From assembly GCA_030527665.1 (NCBI GenBank), contig JAUNAK010000013.1, forward strand, positions 1-42,386: a DNA stretch of 42,386 nucleotides, written 5' to 3'. The notes under the pieces were generated by a model that saw only the letters and a program-made list of their open reading frames with translations, was not told the DNA's origin and searched no databases. Made by a program: the position numbers and the translations under genes. The stretch comes from Eubacteriales bacterium. GTDB taxonomy: Bacteria; Bacillota; Clostridia; Lachnospirales; Lachnospiraceae. This document shows, one piece after another, positions 25,138-33,275 of this stretch (position 1 is the first letter of the stretch; each line of letters opens with the position of its first letter).

Positions 25138-26577
25138 TTACTCCTGTACAGCCTTTTTCTTTTTGATCAGACGTACGCCCTCTTTGTCTGCAATGGTAAC
25201 TCCGAGAACTGCCATGACAATGCATGCCAGCGGCATCAGCCAGTTGAACACGGCCCATGGACCATACTGAATAGCCGAAATACCCAGTGTGGATGTAATA
25301 AATACACCGCAGGTATTCCAGGGAATCAGCGCCGATGTGACCGTTCCGGAACTTTCCAGTGCATTGGAAAGTGTGGTCGGACTCAGTTCCATTCGGTTAT
25401 ACTCCTCCGCATACATACGTCCCGGTACAACGATGGAAATGTACTGTTCCGGCATGACCGCATTGGAAACAACACTGGTTGCCTCTGTCAGTGTAACCAG
25501 TCCTGCCGGTGACTTTATCAATGTTTTCAGCTTGTTGACAACGACCTCCAGCTGGTGTGTTTCTTCCATGATACCGCCGAACATCATTGCAATGATCGTC
25601 ATGGAGATCGAGAAGGTCATATTCATCAGACCGCCGGAATTCAGCAGACGGTCGATCTCATAGATGCCTGTCTCACAGGAAAATCCATTCATACCGCATT
25701 CAAACAGCGTACCGACCGTGCAGTTATCCTGAAAGATCAAACCGATCACTGCACCGGACAGAATTCCCAGGGTGATTCCCGGAATCGCCGGAACCTTCAG
25801 TGCAACCGCCACGATAACGATAACCGGAGGCAGAAGCAGAACCGGATTGATATTGAACATCGAACGAAGTGCCTCCTGCAGGCTGACTACCTGGCTGAGG
25901 TCTGCACTTCCACCGGTAGATTTTACTACGCCAAGCACGCCGAAAAAGATCAGTGTAAGCACATATACGATCGAAGTAGGAAGGATCATAAAGCGGATAT
26001 GACTCATAATATCCGTTCCTGCCATCGCCGGAGCCAGATTCGTCGTATCCGAAAGCGGTGACATTTTATCTCCGAAATACGCACCGGAAATGATCGCACC
26101 TGCTGTCATTGCCGGATCCATACCCAGTCCGAATCCGATACCCATCAGAGCTACACCCATAGTTCCCATGGTTCCCCAGGAGGTTCCGGTTGCCAGAGCC
26201 GTGATCGAACAGATCAATACGGTTGCCACAAAGAAGATGGACGGCTTCAGAATATGCAGTCCGTAATAGATCATAGCCGGAACAACACCGGCGTTCAGCC
26301 ATACACCGATCAGTACACCGATGATGACCAGAATGATGATCGACTGCATGGCCTTTGTGATGCCGCGGATCATAAAGTGCTCAATGGATTTCCAGGAATA
26401 GCCGAGTATTTTCGCCATAATTCCGGCCGCCAGAACACCGAGCAGCATCGGAACATGCGGATCGACTCCATATACGATAATACCGATTGCCAGCATGGCG
26501 ATCAGAAAAACGAGAACTGCCAGTGATTCCCATACACGGGGTCTCCGGTGTTTTCTCTTTTTTGTTGTTTCTGTCAT
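25138..26577 (-). CDS. nhaC: Na+/H+ antiporter family protein, NhaC type
   Basis: 479 residues with about eleven hydrophobic helices and a basic N-terminal tail (TKKRKHRRPRVWE). Blocks typical of NhaC are ICSITALATGTSWGTMGTMG, AGAIISGAYFGDKMSPLSDT, TNLAPAMAGTD and SALIPWNTCGVFITSTLG. NhaC proteins exchange Na+ for H+. Some family members (such as MleN) exchange malate for lactate with H+/Na+, so an organic-anion substrate cannot be excluded. It follows the acyltransferase gene after a terminator-like hairpin, so it may have its own promoter despite the shared orientation. GGAGG precedes ATG 26577. Confidence 0.9.
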   Translation of the reverse strand: MTETTKKRKHRRPRVWESLAVLVFLIAMLAIGIIVYGVDPHVPMLLGVLAAGIMAKILGYSWKSIEHFMIRGITKAMQSIIILVIIGVLIGVWLNAGVVPAMIYYGLHILKPSIFFVATVLICSITALATGTSWGTMGTMGVALMGIGFGLGMDPAMTAGAIISGAYFGDKMSPLSDTTNLAPAMAGTDIMSHIRFMILPTSIVYVLTLIFFGVLGVVKSTGGSADLSQVVSLQEALRSMFNINPVLLLPPVIVIVAVALKVPAIPGITLGILSGAVIGLIFQDNCTVGTLFECGMNGFSCETGIYEIDRLLNSGGLMNMTFSISMTIIAMMFGGIMEETHQLEVVVNKLKTLIKSPAGLVTLTEATSVVSNAVMPEQYISIVVPGRMYAEEYNRMELSPTTLSNALESSGTVTSALIPWNTCGVFITSTLGISAIQYGPWAVFNWLMPLACIVMAVLGVTIADKEGVRLIKKKKAVQE

Positions 26578-26713
26578 GTATTATACCTCCACATCAAACC
26601 TTAGAAATAATAAGCGGCAGATTCTCCTGCAAGATTATCGATTACACCTCCTGCTCTCTGTCTGCGTTACCAAATCTAGAGATACGATAGCACTATCATG
26701 CATGCATTGCAAC

Positions 26714-26781
26714 AAAAAAATGCAGTTTTATACCTTTTATATGCACTTTTATGCATATAAATCCGTATAAACCTGCATTTT
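26714..26781 (-). terminator. Long hairpin terminator after the acyltransferase gene
   Basis: AAAATGCAG (26717-26725) pairs with CTGCATTTT (26773-26781). Inside, TTTATAC pairs with GTATAAA and TTATATGCA with TGCATATAA around CTTTTA. On the minus strand a run of T follows (26720-26714). It lies about 90 bp after the acyltransferase stop. Confidence 0.8.
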
Positions 26782-26870
26782 ATACACTATTATTGATTTT
26801 TCAATCACTGCATGTGCTTATATTCCAAAACTCAAATTCTTTCTTTGAATATAAACAAAGAAGTCCCGCA

Positions 26871-27767
26871 TCACTTATAATCGAAACCGCAGTCGGTACC
26901 GATCGGCAGTTCCAGAAGCTCCGGATTGGCAAACAGATGCTTCACCAGCTTCAGACTTTTGGCAAAATAGAAACCATCTGCAATTCGTTCATCCAGCGTT
27001 GCACCGATATCCACGCAGTCGCGGATCTCTTTGTGTCCGTCCTCCATAAGCATCTCTTCCTTATGGATCACACCGATGGTAAGCAGAATACTAGTCGTTC
27101 CGTAATTGCTGAGATGATGATATACCGACGGACATTTGATGCTTCCCAGATTGCTCAATGTCACGGATGTAAAATTCGGATCTCCGTCGGTCAGAGATTT
27201 CGGTACCCTTCCCCAGAAATCCAGCCATCGGATGCAGCGGATAAAGATGAGCAGGAACAGTCGGGGGAATTTGGCCAATGTATCCAGCAGTTCATCCACA
27301 CCTCCGGTTGCCTTCTCACTCTTTCTGCTTTCCCGTACATCCCCGATGATCTTCCTGCTGATATCGTCTACCGTCATCTCCGGTTTTGCGTTCAGGACCA
27401 TCAGCGTCTCTTCAGCATGATCGGTGAAACGCCGCTTGGCAACAAAACTGAGCAGCTTATCGTAACGCTCATACGTACGTCCCCCCTGAACAAAGCGATT
27501 CATCTTCGGGCGTTCATAAAACATACGGGCCAACGCTGTCACCGTACAGTGAAAAAGTGTCATCTTCTCCTCTGTTTTTCCTTCATTTCTCTTCTCCAGA
27601 TATTTCAGCAGCTCCGTACAGTCGACCGTATCATGCAGGTACACTTCACAGTCTGTACGATTGGGCCACAGAAAAGCCATGATCGTATTCAATCCCGGAT
27701 TGTCTTTAACCAGCCTGCCGTCTCTGCGGTCTCCTCTTCTTCTCTTATATGCCGTATTCTTTTTCAC
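26871..27767 (-). CDS. E2-like (CAT-fold) acyltransferase with altered catalytic site
   Basis: 298 residues with the fold of the 2-oxoacid dehydrogenase E2 / chloramphenicol acetyltransferase catalytic domain and no lipoyl or peripheral-subunit-binding domain. Family blocks: LHDTVDCTELLKYLEKRNEG, LTIGVIHKE and the active-site strand DIGATLDERIADG. In E2 enzymes this last block reads DHRxxDG, with His the catalytic base. Here the His position is Glu260, while Asp264-Gly265 are kept. CoA-dependent transfer is therefore uncertain. It starts six bases after the AMP-binding gene and is surely co-transcribed with it. The N-terminus is very basic (KKNTAYKRRRGDRRDGR). A hydrophobic stretch at about 170-178 may contact a membrane. 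Confidence 0.8.
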   Translation of the reverse strand: MKKNTAYKRRRGDRRDGRLVKDNPGLNTIMAFLWPNRTDCEVYLHDTVDCTELLKYLEKRNEGKTEEKMTLFHCTVTALARMFYERPKMNRFVQGGRTYERYDKLLSFVAKRRFTDHAEETLMVLNAKPEMTVDDISRKIIGDVRESRKSEKATGGVDELLDTLAKFPRLFLLIFIRCIRWLDFWGRVPKSLTDGDPNFTSVTLSNLGSIKCPSVYHHLSNYGTTSILLTIGVIHKEEMLMEDGHKEIRDCVDIGATLDERIADGFYFAKSLKLVKHLFANPELLELPIGTDCGFDYK

Positions 27768-27773
27768 TGTTCT

Positions 27774-29489
27774 TTATTCTCCCTGTTTCGCAGCATTTTC
27801 CTGCTCCGATTCCTCTTCCAGTTTTCTGTATGCGACCTTTCCTACCAGTGTCCGGGGCAGTTCCTTACGGAATACGATCTCCCTCGGCAGTGCATAGGCA
27901 GCGATCTTTGTTTTGAGCACTCCCATGATCTTCTCACGAACCGCATCGCTTTCCTCTACACCGTCCTTTAATACAATATAGGCTTTTACCCGATGCATTC
28001 TTCTGGGATCCTTCACTCCGATGACACAGCTGTATGCAACTTCTTCACAGCTGTCGATCGCATTCTCCAGCTGACCCGGATATACATTGTAACCATTGGT
28101 TACGATCATGCGTTTGATTCTCTGTTTGAAATATACATAACCGTCCTCATCCATAAAGCCAAGGTCACCGGTATAGAGCCAGGTACGGCCGTCCGAAAGC
28201 TTCCGCAGTGTCTTGGCGGTCTCCTCCGGATTATCCAGATAGCCCAGCATAACAGTCGGTCCGGTCAGAATGATCTCTCCCTCTTCTCCGTAAGGCATGA
28301 CCTCATCGGTTCCGGGAGCAACGATCGCATAGGTGGTATCAGGGAAAGCCACACCGATACTTCCCGGACGATAGGTGTCCTTCGGTGTCAGACAGCTGGC
28401 GGTTACACATTCCGTCAGTCCGTAACCTTCGCGTACCTGAATGGAAGCCCCATGCTCCTTCAGGAAGGTATCCAGTTTCTTCTTCAGCTCGATCGTAAGA
28501 GAATCGCCGCCGCAGAACATGCCCATCAGAAAATCCAGTTTGATCTTATCCAGCTCCGGAATATGCAGAAGTGCTTCAAAGATCGTCGGCACACCGGCAA
28601 TGAAGTTCGGTCTCTTCCTGATCAGCATTTTGGCATAGCTCTGCTTATTGAATGTCGGCATCAGGATACAGGTGCCACCAAAGATAAATACCAGATGCAG
28701 ATTGATTCCCAGACCAAAACCGTGGAAACAGGGCATGCAGCTAAGCATTGTAATTCCCGGATGGAAAGCCACACCGGTAGCTTCCTTTCCCTGCATGGCA
28801 AGGGCATTCATATTCAGATCCGACAGACAGATTCCCTTCGGTGTTCCGCTGGTACCGCCGCTGTACAGAATAACCGCGGTGCGGTTCCTGTCAAAGGACG
28901 GCTCCGGCAGCTTGTTCATCATACCGATATTCAATCCGTTGGACATAAATTCATTCCAGGTGATGACATGCGGTACCTTCGGAATATGCCGGTATTTTTT
29001 TCCTTCCTTGGCCACATAAGCCACATTCAGCGGAAAGGGAAGCTCATCCTGCATCCGGGCCAGAATGATCGTGACCGGATGATCCACCTGCTTCAGCGAT
29101 TCTTCCACTTTTTCATAAAACATATCCGCTGTCAGGATCATCTTGCTTTTTGAAAAATTCAGATAGAAAGAGATCTCATCCCGTGCGGATAACGGATGTA
29201 CCATGTTAGCGATCGCACTGATCCGGTTCAAAGCATAAAAGCAGACCATCGCCTGCGGAATATTCGGCAGACAGATCGTTACTCGATCCCCTTCACGAAT
29301 GCCGGCACGCCAGAGTGCCCTGGCTGCCTGGTTGATTTTATCCAGAAAGATTCGATAACTGGTCTTCTTGTTATAAAACTCGATCGCAGCTGCATTCGGA
29401 TTCGCTTTTGCCGCTGCTTCGACCATCTGATACATGGTCAGCTCCGGATACTCCAGATGTTCATTTGTCCAATACTGTTTGTGTCCCAT
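27774..29489 (-). CDS. Adenylate-forming acyl-CoA synthetase-like enzyme
   Basis: 571 residues from ATG 29489 (MGHKQYWTNEHLEYPE), chosen for the upstream GGGGA; an ATG six codons earlier has no ribosome binding site. ANL-family motifs are all present: LYSGGTSGTPKGI (A3 P-loop), VREGYGLTEC (A5), WLYTGDLGFMDEDGYVYF (A7), QRIKRMIVTNGYNVYP (A8 and hinge) and the A10 Lys in RTLVGKVAYRKL. It should activate a carboxylic acid with ATP and pass it to CoA or another acceptor. No carrier domain is attached or nearby. The E2-like acyltransferase gene follows after six bases, so the product may feed that enzyme. The acid used is unknown. Confidence 0.9.
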   Translation of the reverse strand: MGHKQYWTNEHLEYPELTMYQMVEAAAKANPNAAAIEFYNKKTSYRIFLDKINQAARALWRAGIREGDRVTICLPNIPQAMVCFYALNRISAIANMVHPLSARDEISFYLNFSKSKMILTADMFYEKVEESLKQVDHPVTIILARMQDELPFPLNVAYVAKEGKKYRHIPKVPHVITWNEFMSNGLNIGMMNKLPEPSFDRNRTAVILYSGGTSGTPKGICLSDLNMNALAMQGKEATGVAFHPGITMLSCMPCFHGFGLGINLHLVFIFGGTCILMPTFNKQSYAKMLIRKRPNFIAGVPTIFEALLHIPELDKIKLDFLMGMFCGGDSLTIELKKKLDTFLKEHGASIQVREGYGLTECVTASCLTPKDTYRPGSIGVAFPDTTYAIVAPGTDEVMPYGEEGEIILTGPTVMLGYLDNPEETAKTLRKLSDGRTWLYTGDLGFMDEDGYVYFKQRIKRMIVTNGYNVYPGQLENAIDSCEEVAYSCVIGVKDPRRMHRVKAYIVLKDGVEESDAVREKIMGVLKTKIAAYALPREIVFRKELPRTLVGKVAYRKLEEESEQENAAKQGE

Positions 29490-29543
29490 TTCATTTCCCC
29501 GTCTCATTTTGTTTTTTTACCGGAAATTATTATTTTCCGGGAA

Positions 29544-30248
29544 TTACTTTCCGTTTCGATAAAGCATGTGGCATTGATCGATCTCATAGCGGATCATCAG
29601 CTCGGCGCGCGACGGATCCCGATCCCGGATTGCTTCCAGTATATTCCTATGCAGGCCGGAATCTACCAACAGGCTTCTCCTTTCCACATTCGCATCATTC
29701 ACTGCTTCCAGACGCAGCGACCGAACCTGCTTCAGCACCGTTACGATCTCTTTATACAAAAACTGATTACCGCTCAGCTTTCCGATCAGCATATGGAATT
29801 CCGTATGCAGATCGCGGGCACCGTCTCCGTAGGCACCGCTCGGCCGTGCTTTAAAATCCTCATAGGTTCCCAGCATATCATTGATCTCTTCCAGGGTCTC
29901 CATATCATCTTCACTGATGCCTCGCTGCGCAGCCAGATAGGCTGCACGTCCCTCGAGCAGCTGATCCAGCTCCATGAGATCCCGGATCTCCTTTTCGGAA
30001 AACACCTTCAGTCCGTAGTTATTCCGCGTAACATTCTGCAGAAGACCGTCTGCCTGCAGCTTCTGCAGGGCTGTACGTACCGGCGTACGGCTGCATCCCA
30101 GTGCCTTGGCAATGGCCTCCTCTGTGAATTTTTCTTTGGTCTGAAGCTTTCCGGAGTAGATACTGTCCTTGATGATCCTGTAGATCTTCTGATGTGCCGG
30201 CTTAAAATCCTTATACATTTCTACAATCTCTGCAGGAAATTCTACCAT
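29544..30248 (-). CDS. GntR-family regulator, FadR/FCD subfamily
   Basis: 234 residues. The N-terminal winged helix-turn-helix (about 18-85) reads KIYRIIKDSIYSGKLQTKEK, FTEEAIAKALGCSRTPVRTAL and LQADGLLQNV. The C-terminal all-helical FCD ligand domain includes LDQLLEGRAAYLAAQ, DLHTEFHMLIGKLSGN and DSGLHRNILEAIRDRDPSRA, with the metal-binding His residues kept. Such regulators usually repress genes for organic acids or sugar acids and respond to an acid or acyl-CoA. It lies 54 bp upstream of the AMP-binding gene in the same direction, so it probably autoregulates that operon. Confidence 0.92.
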   Translation of the reverse strand: MVEFPAEIVEMYKDFKPAHQKIYRIIKDSIYSGKLQTKEKFTEEAIAKALGCSRTPVRTALQKLQADGLLQNVTRNNYGLKVFSEKEIRDLMELDQLLEGRAAYLAAQRGISEDDMETLEEINDMLGTYEDFKARPSGAYGDGARDLHTEFHMLIGKLSGNQFLYKEIVTVLKQVRSLRLEAVNDANVERRSLLVDSGLHRNILEAIRDRDPSRAELMIRYEIDQCHMLYRNGK

Positions 30249-30381
30249 TCGTCTTACCTTCTTCTCCTTTACCTTCTCTCTGCCGCATTCCCCCCAAAAG
30301 AAAGCCGGCAGACGTAACTGTTATCAGTATACACGAATATGTTCATTATTGCATGAATTCCCCCGTATTTTCAAAAAAAAG

Positions 30382-30420
30382 TATACAAAAAAGGAGATGT
30401 ACATCTGCACATCTCCTTTT
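30382..30420 (-). terminator. Terminator after the GH35 gene
   Basis: AAAAGGAGATGT, eight-base loop, ACATCTCCTTTT, a 12-bp stem. On the minus strand a run of T (30392-30387) follows. It lies about 90 bp after the GH35 stop codon and before the GntR gene. Confidence 0.88.
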
Positions 30421-30509
30421 CGGTACTATTTCTCTCCGTTCTCTCGGACAGAAACTATTTTTAGTCAACTTATCCTCTTATTCTGTTCAATCAGATTGTT
30501 TCCAGGAGA

Positions 30510-32048
30510 TCAATATTTATAGATCTCCACCATCAGGCACTGCGGAACATCTCCGAGACGAAGCATCATCTTCTCATCTCCATTCAGTACCCGTCCGGAA
30601 ACCCATTCGCCTTTTTCCAGATGTCCCTCTTCCAGTTTTACGATATCGATTTTTACATTTTCTCCTGCCTTCGGCATAAAGGTAAATGTAGACATCATTC
30701 CGCAGAGAAGGAATTTATTCGGTTCCAGCTCGTAAACGATACCTGCGCCAAGCGGTTTGAACGGAATTCTCGGTGCATATGCTACCTGCAGATCAAATTC
30801 CTCAAACTCCAGGAAAGCACCAAAATCGGTTTCCGACTTTTTGCAGTATGCCTGCATATGCGATGTTCCTCTGTACTGCAGATACTGCGGTTTCATATCC
30901 TCCACCAGCTTGTATGCTGCAGCCACGTATTCCTTGCTTCCGGCAATGTCGAAAGCAGACGGATCGATATTCAGGGCGATCATGACCTCCATCGGCGGCT
31001 TGTCGATGGCATCCGGATCCATATTCAGCTCCTCCACGCCAAACGGAGAATAGCAGATGGCGTTGTGTTTGCCGAATGCATAGAGGCAGTAGGATGCGGT
31101 AACCGCATCTTTACGAACCTCCGGGATAAACAGCGGATTATTATCCGCATGATATTCATCCATGATCGACGGCACATACGATACATAGATATCCGGTCCA
31201 AAGGTAAATAAGGACGGTGCTGTCGCTCTCCAGATCGGCTGCATCTCTACGACCGGACCGCCGCTCGGATAGGAACCCGGATACCAGGGATACTGACGAA
31301 GCCATGCATTGGCATAGCAGGGAAGCGGATACTCTTCTCTTCCTGCCGCTGCGATCTCCTCTACCGCTTTTGCAAAGCTGTAGGCCATGAAAGACTCCTC
31401 TGCATCCTTACCGAATACTTCTTTCCATGTTCCTGCCGGCAGCTGCAGAGCCTCTGTCAGTTTTTCCGGAACTGCTGCTTCGAAAGCATCATTGGCAGCC
31501 TTGCAGTAGTCTCTTGCCGTTCCAAGCAGACCGATCTCATTCTCCACCTGCATAACGATAACCGTGCTCTCTTTTTCATCGAAGCTGCGAATAAAACGCA
31601 TCACCTGACGGAAAGCTGCTTTATCTTTTTCAACAGCAGCCCGGCACAGCGGAGAGATCGTTGTCATACGCTCACCGTTTACTTTTTCGGCACGGAAATA
31701 GGTCTGTGTATCTTTTTTCATCCAACCCGGAACATACATGGATTCTGCATTCTTCCAAAGGCCGAACCAGAGGAAGATCAGCTTCATCTGATTATCACGC
31801 GCCTGCTCGATCAGTCCCTGCACGGGCGAAAAATCATACTTTCCTTCTTCCGGCTCGATCAGCTCCCAGTAAAGAGGAACGATCACCGAATTCATGTTGA
31901 GTCCCTGCAGAAGCGGCCAGACATGCTCTTCCATGTACTTCAGATCACTGGCCGAAGAGTTATGCAGCTCACCTGCCAGACAGAAAAACGGTTCGTCATT
32001 AACAAAAAGCGTATCAATTCCATTCAGTTTACGAATTTCGGGAATCAT
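30510..32048 (-). CDS. GH35 beta-galactosidase-like glycosidase (DUF5597 type)
   Basis: 512 residues from ATG 32048 (MIPEIRKLNGIDTLFVNDEP). AGGAGG six to nine bases upstream rules out a longer reading. The N-terminal GH35 TIM barrel carries the acid/base Glu171 in VMQVENEIG and the nucleophile Glu310 in PLFIPEVRKD. The C-terminal part is the beta-sheet region found with this GH35 subgroup (FEEFDLQVAYAPRIPFKPLG, GEWVSGRVLNGDEKMML). There is no signal peptide, so it acts on imported oligosaccharides. GH35 enzymes mostly remove terminal beta-galactose. Two AraC regulators and a GH2 enzyme are its neighbours. Exact linkage specificity is unknown. Confidence 0.9.
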   Translation of the reverse strand: MIPEIRKLNGIDTLFVNDEPFFCLAGELHNSSASDLKYMEEHVWPLLQGLNMNSVIVPLYWELIEPEEGKYDFSPVQGLIEQARDNQMKLIFLWFGLWKNAESMYVPGWMKKDTQTYFRAEKVNGERMTTISPLCRAAVEKDKAAFRQVMRFIRSFDEKESTVIVMQVENEIGLLGTARDYCKAANDAFEAAVPEKLTEALQLPAGTWKEVFGKDAEESFMAYSFAKAVEEIAAAGREEYPLPCYANAWLRQYPWYPGSYPSGGPVVEMQPIWRATAPSLFTFGPDIYVSYVPSIMDEYHADNNPLFIPEVRKDAVTASYCLYAFGKHNAICYSPFGVEELNMDPDAIDKPPMEVMIALNIDPSAFDIAGSKEYVAAAYKLVEDMKPQYLQYRGTSHMQAYCKKSETDFGAFLEFEEFDLQVAYAPRIPFKPLGAGIVYELEPNKFLLCGMMSTFTFMPKAGENVKIDIVKLEEGHLEKGEWVSGRVLNGDEKMMLRLGDVPQCLMVEIYKY

Positions 32049-32183
32049 TAAATACCTCCTGATCCAATGCATATAATAGTTTTCCTGCAGCTGTATTACA
32101 CCCATATCACTGCTTTCTGTATTCAGTTTACGTCTTCCGCTCCGCTTCCGCAATCTGACGATTGTTATATTTATATAAATATA

Positions 32184-32228
32184 GTACACTAAGGTCAGTC
32201 GTGTTAAACACGACTGACCTTAGTGTAC
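32184..32228. repeat. 45-bp palindrome upstream of GH35 and AraC
   Basis: Two 21-bp arms that are exact reverse complements (32184-32204 and 32208-32228) around TAA. The left arm starts GTACACTAAGG. It lies between divergent genes: 135 bp from the GH35 start and 149 bp from the AraC start. Confidence 0.9.
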
Positions 32229-32365
32229 ATTAGAACGCAAAGTTCGGCATCTGAATGCTGCTTCGCAGCTGCCGAACTTGCGGCGCGAATCCTCTTCGAG
32301 ATTCGCGATTACATTTCAGTCGTGTTAAACGCAACTGTCTTGAGTGTACCTATGAATCGCAAAGT
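32196..32365. repeat. Imperfect 48-bp direct repeats flanking two hairpins
   Basis: Copy A 32196-32243 and copy B 32317-32365 both begin CAGTCGTGTTAAAC and end CGCAAAGT, and share AGTGTAC near the middle. Between them are hairpin AAGTTCGGCA/TGCCGAACTT (32240-32279, inner GCTGC/GCAGC) and hairpin CGCGAATC/GATTCGCG (32284-32307). Copy A is the right part of the 45-bp palindrome. The arrangement looks like an inserted repeat element or a complex operator. Confidence 0.7.
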
Positions 32366-32376
32366 GAGGCTTATCT

Positions 32377-33198
32377 ATGATCTACAGTTACCGGCATTCC
32401 GGCAAATATTCCCAGCGACTTCCTTTACTAGTTTCTCTGATCGGAATAGACCACGAACAGGAACCTGTTCATCGACCGAAGGGCATGCAGCTCTTTCAGT
32501 TTTTCTATTGTATCTCTGGCAAAGGAGAAGTGATCATCGACGGAAAACGTTCTGTCCTGCTGCCGGGGCAGGGCTTTATTCTCTACCCGGAGGTCTCCCA
32601 CAGCTATCGTCCGCTGACCGAAGACTGGAAGGTGGATTTTATTGGCTTCCAGGGATACAGCTGTGCCTCTCTGCTGTCCAATCTCGGGATGCATATTTCC
32701 GGACTGTATCAGATCTCCGGAGATAATCTTCTTCGGAAATATCTTCTGAATATTCTGGATCAGCCCTCTGATCAGCCTCTCCGGCAGCGTGAACGCACCT
32801 TTTCTGTACTGTGCTACGATTTTCTGCTGAATCTGTCGGATCACATTCGTTTCCTGACCGATGATACACTGGTCATTGGAAATGATATCGTTCGCAGCAT
32901 TCTTAGTTTTCTGGAGGAACATTATGCCGAATCCTTCAGTATTGATGACATAGCCGAAAGCCTGCAGCTTTCCCGAGGCTATATTCAGACCCTTTTCAAA
33001 AGAGAAATGCACTGCACCATCTGGCAGCAGGTGCTCCGCATCCGCCTGGGACGTGCCCGCTTTCTGCTGATCCAAAATCCGGGCAAGAAAATAGCCGAGA
33101 TTGCTTCCGAATGTGGATTCGAAAGTCCCGGCTATTTTGGTATGCTTTTTAAAAAGGAAACTGGGAAAACCCCTGAACAGTACCGCAGGGAGCTGTAA
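32377..33198 (+). CDS. AraC-family transcriptional regulator
   Basis: 273 residues. The N-terminal cupin ligand domain (about 30-110) has LFQFFYCISGKGEVIIDGKR and LYPEVSHSYRPLTEDWKV. The C-terminal AraC DNA-binding domain is FSIDDIAESLQLSRGYIQTLF and IAEIASECGFESPGYFGMLF, ending GKTPEQYRREL. ATG 32377 follows GTGAGG. It is divergent from the GH35 gene across the palindrome region and convergent with the GH2 gene, so it probably controls one or both glycosidase genes in response to a galactoside. This regulatory link is inference from position. Confidence 0.92.
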   Translation: MIYSYRHSGKYSQRLPLLVSLIGIDHEQEPVHRPKGMQLFQFFYCISGKGEVIIDGKRSVLLPGQGFILYPEVSHSYRPLTEDWKVDFIGFQGYSCASLLSNLGMHISGLYQISGDNLLRKYLLNILDQPSDQPLRQRERTFSVLCYDFLLNLSDHIRFLTDDTLVIGNDIVRSILSFLEEHYAESFSIDDIAESLQLSRGYIQTLFKREMHCTIWQQVLRIRLGRARFLLIQNPGKKIAEIASECGFESPGYFGMLFKKETGKTPEQYRREL

Positions 33199-33223
33199 GG
33201 CTCCTTCTGCAGTATCCTATCTG

Positions 33224-33272
33224 ATAGCAATTGCATGCACTTTATCTTTGATACAGCGCATGCAATTGCTAT
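33224..33272. terminator. 15-bp inverted repeat between convergent genes
   Basis: ATAGCAATTGCATGC, a 19-base loop, GCATGCAATTGCTAT. It lies just after the GH2 stop on the minus strand and after the AraC stop on the plus strand. No strong T-run follows on either side, so a terminator role is only probable. Confidence 0.55.
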
Positions 33273-33275
33273 TAA

